A DNA stretch of 34,563 bases from a virus. This document shows positions 16,151 to 22,362 of the stretch, piece by piece. The notes below the pieces were generated by a model, which saw only the letters and a program-made list of their open reading frames with translations, searched no databases and was not told where the DNA came from. The position numbers and the translations under genes are program-made. Numbering within the stretch: position 1 is the stretch's first letter; every line of letters starts with the position of its first letter. The stretch spans positions 1 to 34,563 of IMG/VR virus record IMGVR_UViG_3300031727_000005. One strand, 5' to 3'.

Positions 16151-16192
16151 AAACTTTAAATATAGGTTACTTTGCTAAAGATAGAGCAACTA

Positions 16193-16324
16193 ATGAGCGA
16201 CTCTGAAAAACTGATCCAGTTGATCGAAGAGCTGCGAAAGCGGCACCAGATCCCGCCGGCCATGATGACAAACATCCACGCCCTCGTGGGCCTGATCCGC
16301 TACTCGGAGATCGTGCAGCAATGA
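16193..16324 (+). CDS. 43-residue protein upstream of the endolysin, function unknown
   Basis: A short frame of 43 residues ends in an ATGA overlap with the amidase start. It is helical with Lys/Arg/Glu-rich turns (LIQLIEELRKRHQIPPAM) and lacks a convincing membrane span. The exact stop/start coupling to the amidase and the return to phage-like GC content support it as a real gene, possibly serving translational coupling of the endolysin. Confidence 0.55.
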   Translation: MSDSEKLIQLIEELRKRHQIPPAMMTNIHALVGLIRYSEIVQQ

Positions 16325-17037
16325 GCTTCAACAGCCTCGGCAAGCCGTTTGAGCGGTATGAGCGCCCCGGCCGTGCAATCAACCGGGTGTTCATCCACTG
16401 TGACGCCAGCAGTAACCCCAACCTGACGGTGCAGGACATTCACCGGATGCATAGTGATCCGCCACCACGCGGTCGCGGTTGGAGTGGCATCGGCTACCAC
16501 ATCTACATCGATCATGATGGCCGGGCGTGGCACGGGCGTGACCTCTCCACCGCGGGAGCCCACACCAGCGGCTACAACACAGGCTCTATCGGCATTTGCC
16601 TGAACGGCTTGCACTTGGCGGACTTCAGCGAGGACCAGTTCGACGAGCTGCGCCGGATCTGCGAGCAGATTAACGAGGCCCACGGCGGCGGGATGCGATT
16701 CAGCGAGCACAACGATGTGGCTAACAAAGCGTGCCCGGTGTTCGATGCCTATGCGGTCCTGGGCTTAGACTCCAAGGGTTATATGGCCGATGGTGGGCGC
16801 CCGCCACCGTCAACGATCCAGATGATCCAGATGACGGTCAACTTGGCGCAGGTCGGCCTTGGCGATCGGCACGGTGATGTGGCGATGATCCAGCGGCTGC
16901 TGGAGATAAAAGCCGACGGGATCTTTGGTCCACAGACTGAAGCTGAGGTAAAGGAGTACCAGCGTAACCAAGGGCTAGCAGTAGATGGTATTGTTGGTCG
17001 TGCTACTTGGGAGCGTTTGTTAGGTGTAGGCACCTGA
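16321..17037 (+). CDS. Endolysin: N-acetylmuramoyl-L-alanine amidase with C-terminal peptidoglycan-binding domain
   Basis: This 238-residue protein belongs to the Amidase_2 / T7-lysozyme family. The zinc ligands are visible as His26 (FIHCDAS), His130 and Cys138 (H-N-D...K-A-C). Lys136 and Tyr59 correspond to the catalytic Lys and Tyr of T7 lysozyme with the expected spacing. Residues about 174-238 form a PG_binding_1-like domain (VAMIQRLL, DGIFGPQT, VDGIVGRATW). It cuts the amide bond between N-acetylmuramic acid and the stem peptide to release progeny. It has no signal peptide, so it needs a holin. Unusually, it sits between the fibre cassette and the head-tail connectors, before most tail genes. 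Confidence 0.93.
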   Translation: MSFNSLGKPFERYERPGRAINRVFIHCDASSNPNLTVQDIHRMHSDPPPRGRGWSGIGYHIYIDHDGRAWHGRDLSTAGAHTSGYNTGSIGICLNGLHLADFSEDQFDELRRICEQINEAHGGGMRFSEHNDVANKACPVFDAYAVLGLDSKGYMADGGRPPPSTIQMIQMTVNLAQVGLGDRHGDVAMIQRLLEIKADGIFGPQTEAEVKEYQRNQGLAVDGIVGRATWERLLGVGT

Positions 17038-17129
17038 TCATTGTCCCTCTCACGGCGCGATCCTGCTTCCTGGTGTCGGTCCGGGGCGTCGTGCGGAGGG
17101 GCACCAACAACCGATAGAGGTAACCTAGT

Positions 17130-17450
17130 ATGAAAAAGCTGTTTGCAATTCTTCTTGCACTGGTCCCCGCCCTGGCTATGGCGCAGGACGATGTGTTCTG
17201 GCACCCCGAGGCGGCGGGCGTGGCTCTGGCAGGCCCAGAGACGGGCACCGCGTGCTACTACACGAGCGGTACGTGCACTCAGGTCCCATGCGACAGCGAA
17301 TGGGTATGTGAGAGCGTGGCGCTGTCCGGGGCCAAGGAGCCCGTGTACCTTTCGCTGCCGAGCGTAGGCCCAGTCAAGGTCTTTGCCCGTTGGGCCTACG
17401 CGATAGACGCCGAGGGCGTCCTGGTGCCGATGAGCCGCTGGATGCCCTAG
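17130..17450 (+). CDS. Small secreted Cys-containing protein, function unknown
   Basis: This 106-residue protein has a clear Sec signal peptide (MKK start, FAILLALVPALA core, likely cleavage after AMA at residue 18). An AGAGG ribosome-binding site lies about 9 bases upstream of the ATG. The mature part has four cysteines (at least two likely disulfides: ACYYTSGTC and VPCDSEWVC) and is beta-rich. It follows the endolysin after a 92-base gap without evident hairpin or promoter. A periplasmic role, such as a lysis accessory or host-envelope effect, fits. No lipobox is present, so it is not an o-spanin of the usual kind. Confidence 0.65.
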   Translation: MKKLFAILLALVPALAMAQDDVFWHPEAAGVALAGPETGTACYYTSGTCTQVPCDSEWVCESVALSGAKEPVYLSLPSVGPVKVFARWAYAIDAEGVLVPMSRWMP

Positions 17451-17713
17451 TGACCAGCCTTTACGATTGCGGTACCGGCGGCGCCTATCTCCATATCGGA
17501 GTGGAGGCGCCGGGCACCCCGGCTGAGAACATGCTGTGGCTTGATCCTTCGTCGAGCGCGCTTTCCATCTATCAATCCGGCGCATGGCAGCCGCTGATAC
17601 TCAGTCTCGCTCAGGCACCAACCTACGCTGACGAGACGGCAGCAGCGGCCGCGGGGCTAGCCTCCGGGAGCGTCTACCAAACGCCCACGGGCGAGTTGAG
17701 GGTGAAGCTGTGA
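17450..17713 (+). CDS. Small virion-type protein of unknown function
   Basis: The start is taken as the GTG overlapping the previous stop by one base (TAGTG), giving 87 residues. The upstream in-frame ATG would put 20 Arg-rich residues over the neighbouring gene. The C-terminus has an ADETAAAAAGLASGSVYQT segment followed by TGELRV. This Ala-rich helix leading into a G..Y.T..G turn is common at the ends of small phage particle proteins. It is coupled by GTGA to the connector gene, so a structural role is likely. Confidence 0.65.
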   Translation: MTSLYDCGTGGAYLHIGVEAPGTPAENMLWLDPSSSALSIYQSGAWQPLILSLAQAPTYADETAAAAAGLASGSVYQTPTGELRVKL

Positions 17714-18309
17714 CATGGAGCCTTGACACCGCGCGGGCCGTGGCCGGCTTCGCCCCGGACGACAATACGCATGACGTGGCGCTGCAGTTGGTCATGGACT
17801 CCGTACTCGCCGCGGTCGAGACGAAGCTGGAGCGTGGGCTGCTCAAGCGTCAAGAAACGGCGAAGTTCTACCACGTCAACTTTTGCCGGATCTATCTGCC
17901 GCGCTACCCAATCGAGCAAGTGATCAGCCCCACGGGGGTGTGGCACGTGCATCACCGCAACGGCTGGATCGAGGGTATGGGCGGCAGCGAGGTCGAGGTG
18001 ACTTGGATCGGGGGCTTCGACCCGCTGCCGTCGGATCTGGAGCGCGCCCTCTGGGGCGCGTTTCTGGCGGAGTGGGCGAACTCGGACCCGTTGACCGGTG
18101 CGCCGATAGCGGGGGCCTCAGTGCTGGTGGGGTCGGGCGAAATGAAGTCGCTGACTGTCTATGATGCTTACAAGGTGGACTTCGACGTGGGCGCAACTAG
18201 TGTCGGCGGGGCAAGTGGCGTCGGCAAGATCGACGAGGCGTTCTGGGGCGCGTTGTCGCCCTGGGCGGACATCCTGATGGCTTACCGCCGGAACGTCGGA
18301 GGCTGTTGA
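17710..18309 (+). CDS. Head-tail connector protein (gp6-like)
   Basis: This 199-residue protein starts at GTG in a GTGA overlap. The N-terminal helical part (DNTHDVALQLVMDSVLAAVE...ERGLLKR) and the following strand with LPRYPIEQV match the gp6/gp15-like connector pattern. In that pattern a helical bundle is followed by a beta strand and ryPi turn. Connectors form a ring beneath the portal and prepare the site for the stopper and tail. It precedes the stopper-like and tail-terminator genes as usual, but it lies about 14 kb from the portal gene. Confidence 0.8.
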   Translation: MTWSLDTARAVAGFAPDDNTHDVALQLVMDSVLAAVETKLERGLLKRQETAKFYHVNFCRIYLPRYPIEQVISPTGVWHVHHRNGWIEGMGGSEVEVTWIGGFDPLPSDLERALWGAFLAEWANSDPLTGAPIAGASVLVGSGEMKSLTVYDAYKVDFDVGATSVGGASGVGKIDEAFWGALSPWADILMAYRRNVGGC

Positions 18310-18632
18310 TGGCGGTCATACAGTTTGGGCAGTACAACGCGCTCATCCGGCAAGCGTTCCAAGACAACGGGCTGGACGCGCGTGTGCGTCGACGTGATCT
18401 GACGGAGTTCGATACTAAGGTCTTCGAGCGCCGTTACCGCGGCACGGAGCTGACCGAGGGTCTGACGCAGCAGGACTACCGGGTCCGCGTCATTGCGAGC
18501 GACTGGGACCGCCTTGCAGGCGGCCCGCCCGAGAAGGGCGATCAGGTCACGATCAGCGGCAGACGACACGCTGTAGAGAGCTGGCAGCGCCACGCGTTGG
18601 CGGACCAATACTATCTCCTGTTGCACGGCTGA
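18309..18632 (+). CDS. Head closure / stopper-like protein
   Basis: I choose the ATG in TGATG overlapping the connector stop by one base (a TTG lies one codon earlier), giving 107 residues. It is a small beta-rich domain with paired strands (YRVRVIASDWDRLAG and GDQVTISGRRHAVESW), like the SPP1 gp16 / HK97 gp7 group of adaptor or stopper proteins. The middle GDQVTISG..Y/H.V turn is typical of this fold. Position between connector and tail terminator supports it. The family assignment is by order and general pattern, not by a diagnostic motif. Confidence 0.65.
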   Translation: MAVIQFGQYNALIRQAFQDNGLDARVRRRDLTEFDTKVFERRYRGTELTEGLTQQDYRVRVIASDWDRLAGGPPEKGDQVTISGRRHAVESWQRHALADQYYLLLHG

Positions 18633-18811
18633 TGGCGCGCTACACGTTCTTCTTGGACGAGCAGACAGCTCTGGCGCTGCGGCGCTTGGCGCTGCACGAG
18701 GAACGAACCCAGGCGTCGCAGCTACGCATACTGATTCGCCGTGAAGCACAGGCCAAGGGCGTTTGGACGCCGCAGCAACGCCCGCACGTCATCACCAAGG
18801 CATCACGGTGA
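18632..18811 (+). CDS. 59-residue ribbon-helix-helix-like protein
   Basis: This short frame starts in the stopper gene's stop (TGATG). The order of elements fits an Arc/CopG-type ribbon-helix-helix DNA-binding protein: an N-terminal strand ARYTFFLDE, a helix QTALALRRLALHEE, a turn with Thr, and a second helix SQLRILIRREAQ, then a basic tail. Such dimers bind operators with the N-terminal strand. It sits in the middle of the structural operon, and a terminator-like hairpin overlaps its last codons. It could therefore control late transcription. Its size and fold could also suit a small virion protein, so the regulator call is tentative. Confidence 0.6.
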   Translation: MARYTFFLDEQTALALRRLALHEERTQASQLRILIRREAQAKGVWTPQQRPHVITKASR

Positions 18812-18820
18812 CGCCTTTTT
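18797..18820 (+). terminator. Rho-independent terminator-like hairpin inside the structural operon
   Basis: AAGGC and TCA (18797-18805) pair with TGA and GCCTT (18809-18817), with one A-C mismatch and a CGG loop, followed directly by a run of T. It overlaps the stop codon of the 59-residue gene. The next gene starts 36 bases later without a clear Shine-Dalgarno or promoter. It may reduce transcription of tail genes or be antiterminated. Confidence 0.6.
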
Positions 18821-18856
18821 ACTTCTTTCGCGTCTTGATCCGCTAGACTGCCGACT

Positions 18857-19276
18857 ATGGCCAGCACGCACTGCTATGACGAGATCAAAGCCTACCTGCA
18901 GGGCGTGATGGCGCCTATGGCGGTGCTGGATTGGGACCAGATCGAGCCGACGCTGGAGCAGTCCGAGAACCAGTTTCTTGCAATCGAAGACGCCTACGCC
19001 GACGAGGAGATGGCAGCGTTCGGTAACCCGCAGGCGCTTTGCATGCGCGAGGCGGGCGAGATCGTCCTCCATTGTTTTGTCCCGGCTCCGGAGTCTTCTG
19101 GCGTTGCTCGCGCGCTGGCGGGGCAGGTGCAGGGGCTGATCCGTTTACAGCGCATTTCCGGATTGCGGATCATCTCGTCCGCCCCGCCAGAGATTGACCG
19201 CATGAACGACGGTCTCTGGACCACCGCGGCCGTGCCCGTCATCTACGAGTACGACTACTTCGTTGCTCGCCCTTGA
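18857..19276 (+). CDS. Tail terminator protein
   Basis: This 139-residue protein resembles the DUF4128 / lambda gpU-like tail terminators. It has an N-terminal helix, then an ALCMREAGEIVLHCFVPAPE strand region, a long helix (ARALAGQVQGLIR) and a closing ISSAPPEI...WTTAAVPVIYEYD pair of strands. Terminators form the hexameric ring that stops tail-tube polymerisation at its correct length and joins to the head. It lies between the connector genes and the tail tube, which is the standard place. Confidence 0.8.
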   Translation: MASTHCYDEIKAYLQGVMAPMAVLDWDQIEPTLEQSENQFLAIEDAYADEEMAAFGNPQALCMREAGEIVLHCFVPAPESSGVARALAGQVQGLIRLQRISGLRIISSAPPEIDRMNDGLWTTAAVPVIYEYDYFVARP

Positions 19277-19294
19277 GCTTTTTGGAGAGCCACC

Positions 19295-20626
19295 ATGCCT
19301 GTCATTTCTGCAGATACCCTGCAACTATCGCACGCTGTCGAGACATCGCCAGGCATACTGCCTGCCAGCCCGGTTTTCCACACTTGGCGCACTACCGGCG
19401 AGTCCCTGGTGTTCGCACCCCAGACCAGCGATTCCGCCGAGCTGGGCGGCCCTGGACGGTTCCAGAAGCCGGCCACCGTCACGGGCACCACGATCTCCGG
19501 CTCAATCAATTTCGAGCTGGCTAAGTTCCCGGCGTTGGAGGAAGCCATGGCGGGCGTTTTCGCTGCCAACTGGGGCGAGTGCCCGTTGACAGGGGCGGTC
19601 GGCGGAGGCATTGACTCGGTCAACGATATTACGGTCGGCAAGACTTTGAAGACCTTCACGATCGAGAAGCGTTTTCCAAACCCGGCCTTTGTTGCCGGCA
19701 CGCTCCCGACCGCGTCCGCGGGCAGCACGGGCACTCAGACTTCTGATGTCACGATCGGCGCTGCTACTGCGACGGGCACAGGAACCGTCAAAGTTACGGT
19801 CAAGACCAGCACCGGCGCAGAAGCGACGGTACTGGCACCGATCAATGTGGGCGACGATGAAGCCGCTGTGGCCTCGACAGTCGCTGCGGCTTTGACGGCG
19901 GACGGTATCACGGCTACTGCTTCGACTAACACAGTCACGATCGACGCGGGGGCTGGTAACACTATCGTTACCTTGACGGCTGTCGCGGGTTCTGACGAGT
20001 TCTTTTACCAGCGGTTCAGCGGAGTGACCTATTCAGCGCTTTCGCTGTCGGTTGCGCCCAATCAGACCATCACGGGCAGCGTTGATATCATCGGCGGTGT
20101 GCCGTCCCTTGATACCCTGCCGCTCAGCGGGGCGACTTATCAGTCCGCCGGATCGAATCCGATTTTTACCTCTCCGGAGGTTATGGAGCTGTCGGTCGGG
20201 CAGGCGCTGGGAGTAGGTACGCACTGCTGGACCAGCTTGAACATCAATATTAACTCGCAAAACAGGGGTATCCCCTGTATCGGGTCCAAAGGCGATCGTG
20301 AAGTTGTGCTCGGCACATTGACGGCCGAGGTGTCCGGTGACGTGTACTTCAGTGACCAGGATATCCTTGACGCCCTGCTGAACAACAAGACCATCGGCGA
20401 TTCGGTTATCACCTTGACCGATACGAACGGCAATCTCTATCGGTGGGATTTCTTTAACATGAAACCGACCGCGGGGCAGGTCGCAGCGGGTGGCGCGGGG
20501 CAAGACTTGACGATTCCGCTGACGCTACAGCCCACTCCGGTTTCTGTGTGCGAGGATGGTTCGGGTAACGTTTGGGAGAGCGGGTTTATCCTGTCCACGG
20601 AGAACACCGCGCCGACGTTGCCGTGA
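19295..20626 (+). CDS. Tail tube protein (major tail protein, Phage_tube_2-like)
   Basis: This 443-residue protein has a GGAGA ribosome-binding site. Motifs include THTWRTTGE-like text near 30, INFELAKFPALEEAMAGV near 70-90, TVGKTLKTFTIEKRFPN near 110, and a C-terminal AGGAGQDLTIPLTLQPTP block. A ~100-residue insertion (about 150-230) carries repeated Thr/Ala/Val strands and a VNVGDDE-like INVGDDE motif. It probably forms an Ig-like surface domain. Hexameric rings of this protein stack to form the non-contractile tail. It is the stand-alone paralogue of the N-terminal domain of the 2277-residue giant. Its place between terminator and chaperones marks it as the main tube subunit. Confidence 0.88.
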   Translation: MPVISADTLQLSHAVETSPGILPASPVFHTWRTTGESLVFAPQTSDSAELGGPGRFQKPATVTGTTISGSINFELAKFPALEEAMAGVFAANWGECPLTGAVGGGIDSVNDITVGKTLKTFTIEKRFPNPAFVAGTLPTASAGSTGTQTSDVTIGAATATGTGTVKVTVKTSTGAEATVLAPINVGDDEAAVASTVAAALTADGITATASTNTVTIDAGAGNTIVTLTAVAGSDEFFYQRFSGVTYSALSLSVAPNQTITGSVDIIGGVPSLDTLPLSGATYQSAGSNPIFTSPEVMELSVGQALGVGTHCWTSLNININSQNRGIPCIGSKGDREVVLGTLTAEVSGDVYFSDQDILDALLNNKTIGDSVITLTDTNGNLYRWDFFNMKPTAGQVAAGGAGQDLTIPLTLQPTPVSVCEDGSGNVWESGFILSTENTAPTLP

Positions 20627-20656
20627 TCGGTTGCGGAAGCATGGGCCACCGGTGCC

Positions 20657-20734
20657 GTGGGAGCGCCCGGTAGCGGGGTACTGGCTCATGTTTTCGCTCT
20701 ATCTTTTGGCGCTCCACCTATATAGGCGCTCTAC
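20657..20734 (+). promoter_or_regulatory. Possible switchable RNA structure upstream of the tail chaperone
   Basis: GTGGGAGCGCC (20657-20667) is complementary, with one bulged G, to GGCGCTCCAC (20708-20717). It is also complementary, with one wobble, to a second copy, GGCGCTCTAC (20725-20734), that abuts the chaperone ATG. The 109-base gap is one of the largest in the late operon, and the chaperone lacks a good Shine-Dalgarno. Alternative pairing could hide or expose the start. No protein or promoter is apparent here. Confidence 0.4.
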
Positions 20735-20735
20735 T

Positions 20736-21167
20736 ATGCAATTCGACACAACTGGCCTTGAGAACTACATCACCGACGAGAGCCTCGAAAACAGCAAAGG
20801 CGTTTGGTTGAAGTTCCCCGGCGACCGTTCCTTCCACGTCCTCCGGGCGGGCGGCAGTAACCATGCTTTCGGTCGTCGCTTCCAGGCGCTGATCAAGCCC
20901 TACCGCAAACAGATGGATCGCGGCACGCTCGACCCTGATACCTCCGACGAGATCTTGCGCCGAGTCTACGCCGAGACTGTCGTCAAGGGATGGGAAGGCA
21001 TCAAGGACCCGATGGGCACGGAAATCCCGTACAACGTTTCCACGGCGATGGAGTTTTTCAAGGCGTTCCCGGAGCTGTTCGGCGAGATCGTCGATCTGGC
21101 ATCTTCCTACGCCACGTTCCAGAACGCTCAGGCAGAGGAGGCGCAGGAGGTGCTGGGGGAAGCCTGA
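20736..21167 (+). CDS. Tail assembly chaperone, short (zero-frame) form
   Basis: I start at the ATG giving 143 residues (MQFDTTGLENYIT); longer in-frame starts include Arg-rich, unlikely sequence. The protein is a small alpha/beta domain with LKFPGDRSFHVLR early and a helical C-terminal half (STAMEFFKAFPELFGEIVDLA) ending in a Glu/Ala-rich tail. It lies between tail tube and tape measure, as for lambda gpG-type chaperones that bind the tape measure and help the tube assemble around it. Its 3' end overlaps the frame that encodes the extended C-terminal part, so a second, longer form is expected. Confidence 0.75.
   Translation: MQFDTTGLENYITDESLENSKGVWLKFPGDRSFHVLRAGGSNHAFGRRFQALIKPYRKQMDRGTLDPDTSDEILRRVYAETVVKGWEGIKDPMGTEIPYNVSTAMEFFKAFPELFGEIVDLASSYATFQNAQAEEAQEVLGEA
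21155..21161 (+). other. Candidate -1 ribosomal frameshift site
   Basis: The run G-GGG-GAA lies two codons before the zero-frame stop. A -1 slip here moves ribosomes into a frame open for another ~320 bases. The P-site GGG codon can re-pair perfectly; the A-site pairing is imperfect, so this is a weaker slippery site than lambda's GGGAAAG. A nearby alternative cannot be excluded. Confidence 0.5.
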
Positions 21168-21481
21168 AATGGGCGCTGACCTACGGTAAGCAGCATGAGG
21201 CGCTAGAGAACATGGCGGCAGCCGGCATGATTGTGCCGGCGATCGAGAGCCGCCCTTCTCTGGTAGGGTTCGGGTGGCTGTGGGAAGCGTACCAGGCCCT
21301 ATCCACGTGCCGGGCGATAGGGATGTCGGTGGGGCCGATACCGTGGTCAGCGGTCCAACTTTACGCGGATGCGCATCGACTGTCCGAAGAGGAGGCATGG
21401 CTTCTTCACCGGGTAGTTCGCCACATGGACGAGGTCTATCTGGATCACGTTCACAGTAAAGCGAAAGCAAAGGCCAAGTGA
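21161..21481 (+). CDS. Tail assembly chaperone, C-terminal extension read by -1 frameshift (gpT-like)
   Basis: This frame has no ATG, GTG or TTG between the zero-frame stop and its conserved-looking start (WALTYGKQHEALENM). The first usable ATG would drop that part, so frameshift expression as a fusion of about 245 residues is the best explanation. The segment is helical with a SLVGFGWLWEAYQALSTCR core, a GPIPWSAVQLYAD stretch and a Lys/Ala-rich end. This matches the pattern of gpT-like chaperone extensions that act on the tape measure. It ends one base before the next gene's ATG. Confidence 0.7.
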   Translation, partial: SLKWALTYGKQHEALENMAAAGMIVPAIESRPSLVGFGWLWEAYQALSTCRAIGMSVGPIPWSAVQLYADAHRLSEEEAWLLHRVVRHMDEVYLDHVHSKAKAKAK

Positions 21482-22360
21482 ATGCCCATCCGCTACACCA
21501 AAGACGCAGACTTCAGAAGCGGAGACGCTTTTGCGGCCGCGTTGTTTGGCGCTAAACCGGGCAAGAGCTTCTACCAGGTTGTAGAGGACAATATGCAACA
21601 GGGGCTCAAGGAAGAGCTACCAGCCCTCGATAGGGCGGTAAACAACCAATGGCCCCCCGGTAGGACCGGTCGGCCGGGGGAAATACCCAGATGGGATACC
21701 GTGCAAATAGGACGCACGCGACTCAAGAACTGGGACGGACTGCCTTACTATCTGCTACCCGAGTTTAATATCGGGGATACGGCTAACTGGTACGCCGACC
21801 CAGGGCTTGCCGATGACCTGTGGCCCATCCTTACGCAGATCCAGAAACAGCTTGTTCGCAAGTCGCCGCAGGGCCGAGCGCCCGGAGTCTACGGCGCTCC
21901 CAGTAATCCACAGTACCATAAAGCGCATCGAATCTTTTTCGATGGCGTGCATGTCACTTCCAGGCCCCGCTCTCCTCGTCCAGGGGCGTTTGGCTGGGTC
22001 GTCAATCTGACCGAGTATGCGTCTACCCTGGAAACGCCAGACTTTAGCTACCAGCGGTTTCGCACGTATCAGAAAGTCTTTCGGTGGGCAGTGCGCCGGT
22101 TCAGCGATGACGCGGATATCATGCTGATGTTCGGTGACCCGAATTCCATGGGCGGGCATCTATATACCAAGCGATGGGCACAACGAAGGCGTCCGGTTTA
22201 TGCCGTACCGTTGATTGCCGTTGCACCGCTTAACCTGTTCCCCAGATCGCAACGGTCGCAGTTCAATGCGCAATTCCGGCGTACCTTGAACAAAGGCTCG
22301 CGTAGTAAGGGCATTCGCATGAACGTGCTCGCAATACAGCGGCGTCGTAGGAGATCCTGA
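21482..22360 (+). CDS. Protein of unknown function between tail chaperone and tape measure
   Basis: This 292-residue protein begins directly after the chaperone extension and ends two bases before the tape measure start. It has a central mixed alpha/beta region with many Trp/Tyr/Pro residues (RLKNWDGLPYYLLPEF) and a strongly basic tail (TLNKGSRSKGIRM, then RRRRR). I see no signal peptide, membrane segment or known motif. The basic end could bind nucleic acid or the acidic tape measure. Its position predicts a tail-assembly or minor tail role. Confidence 0.65.
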   Translation: MPIRYTKDADFRSGDAFAAALFGAKPGKSFYQVVEDNMQQGLKEELPALDRAVNNQWPPGRTGRPGEIPRWDTVQIGRTRLKNWDGLPYYLLPEFNIGDTANWYADPGLADDLWPILTQIQKQLVRKSPQGRAPGVYGAPSNPQYHKAHRIFFDGVHVTSRPRSPRPGAFGWVVNLTEYASTLETPDFSYQRFRTYQKVFRWAVRRFSDDADIMLMFGDPNSMGGHLYTKRWAQRRRPVYAVPLIAVAPLNLFPRSQRSQFNAQFRRTLNKGSRSKGIRMNVLAIQRRRRRS

Positions 22361-22362
22361 CC

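Noticed and set aside
17038-17129. Promoter or hairpin in the gap after the endolysin
   Set aside because: No convincing -35/-10 pair or stable stem; only a ribosome-binding site for the next gene is seen.
18821-18856. Promoter following the internal terminator
   Set aside because: TAGACT could be a weak -10, but no matching -35 is at 16-18 bases, so it is not listed.
20715-20730. TATATA as a promoter -10 element
   Set aside because: No -35 box at suitable distance; it lies within the possible RNA structure.
20556-20735. Longer start for the tail chaperone
   Set aside because: The extension overlaps the tube gene and is Arg-rich; the ATG at 20736 begins the protein-like sequence. An ATG at 20688 remains a weak alternative.
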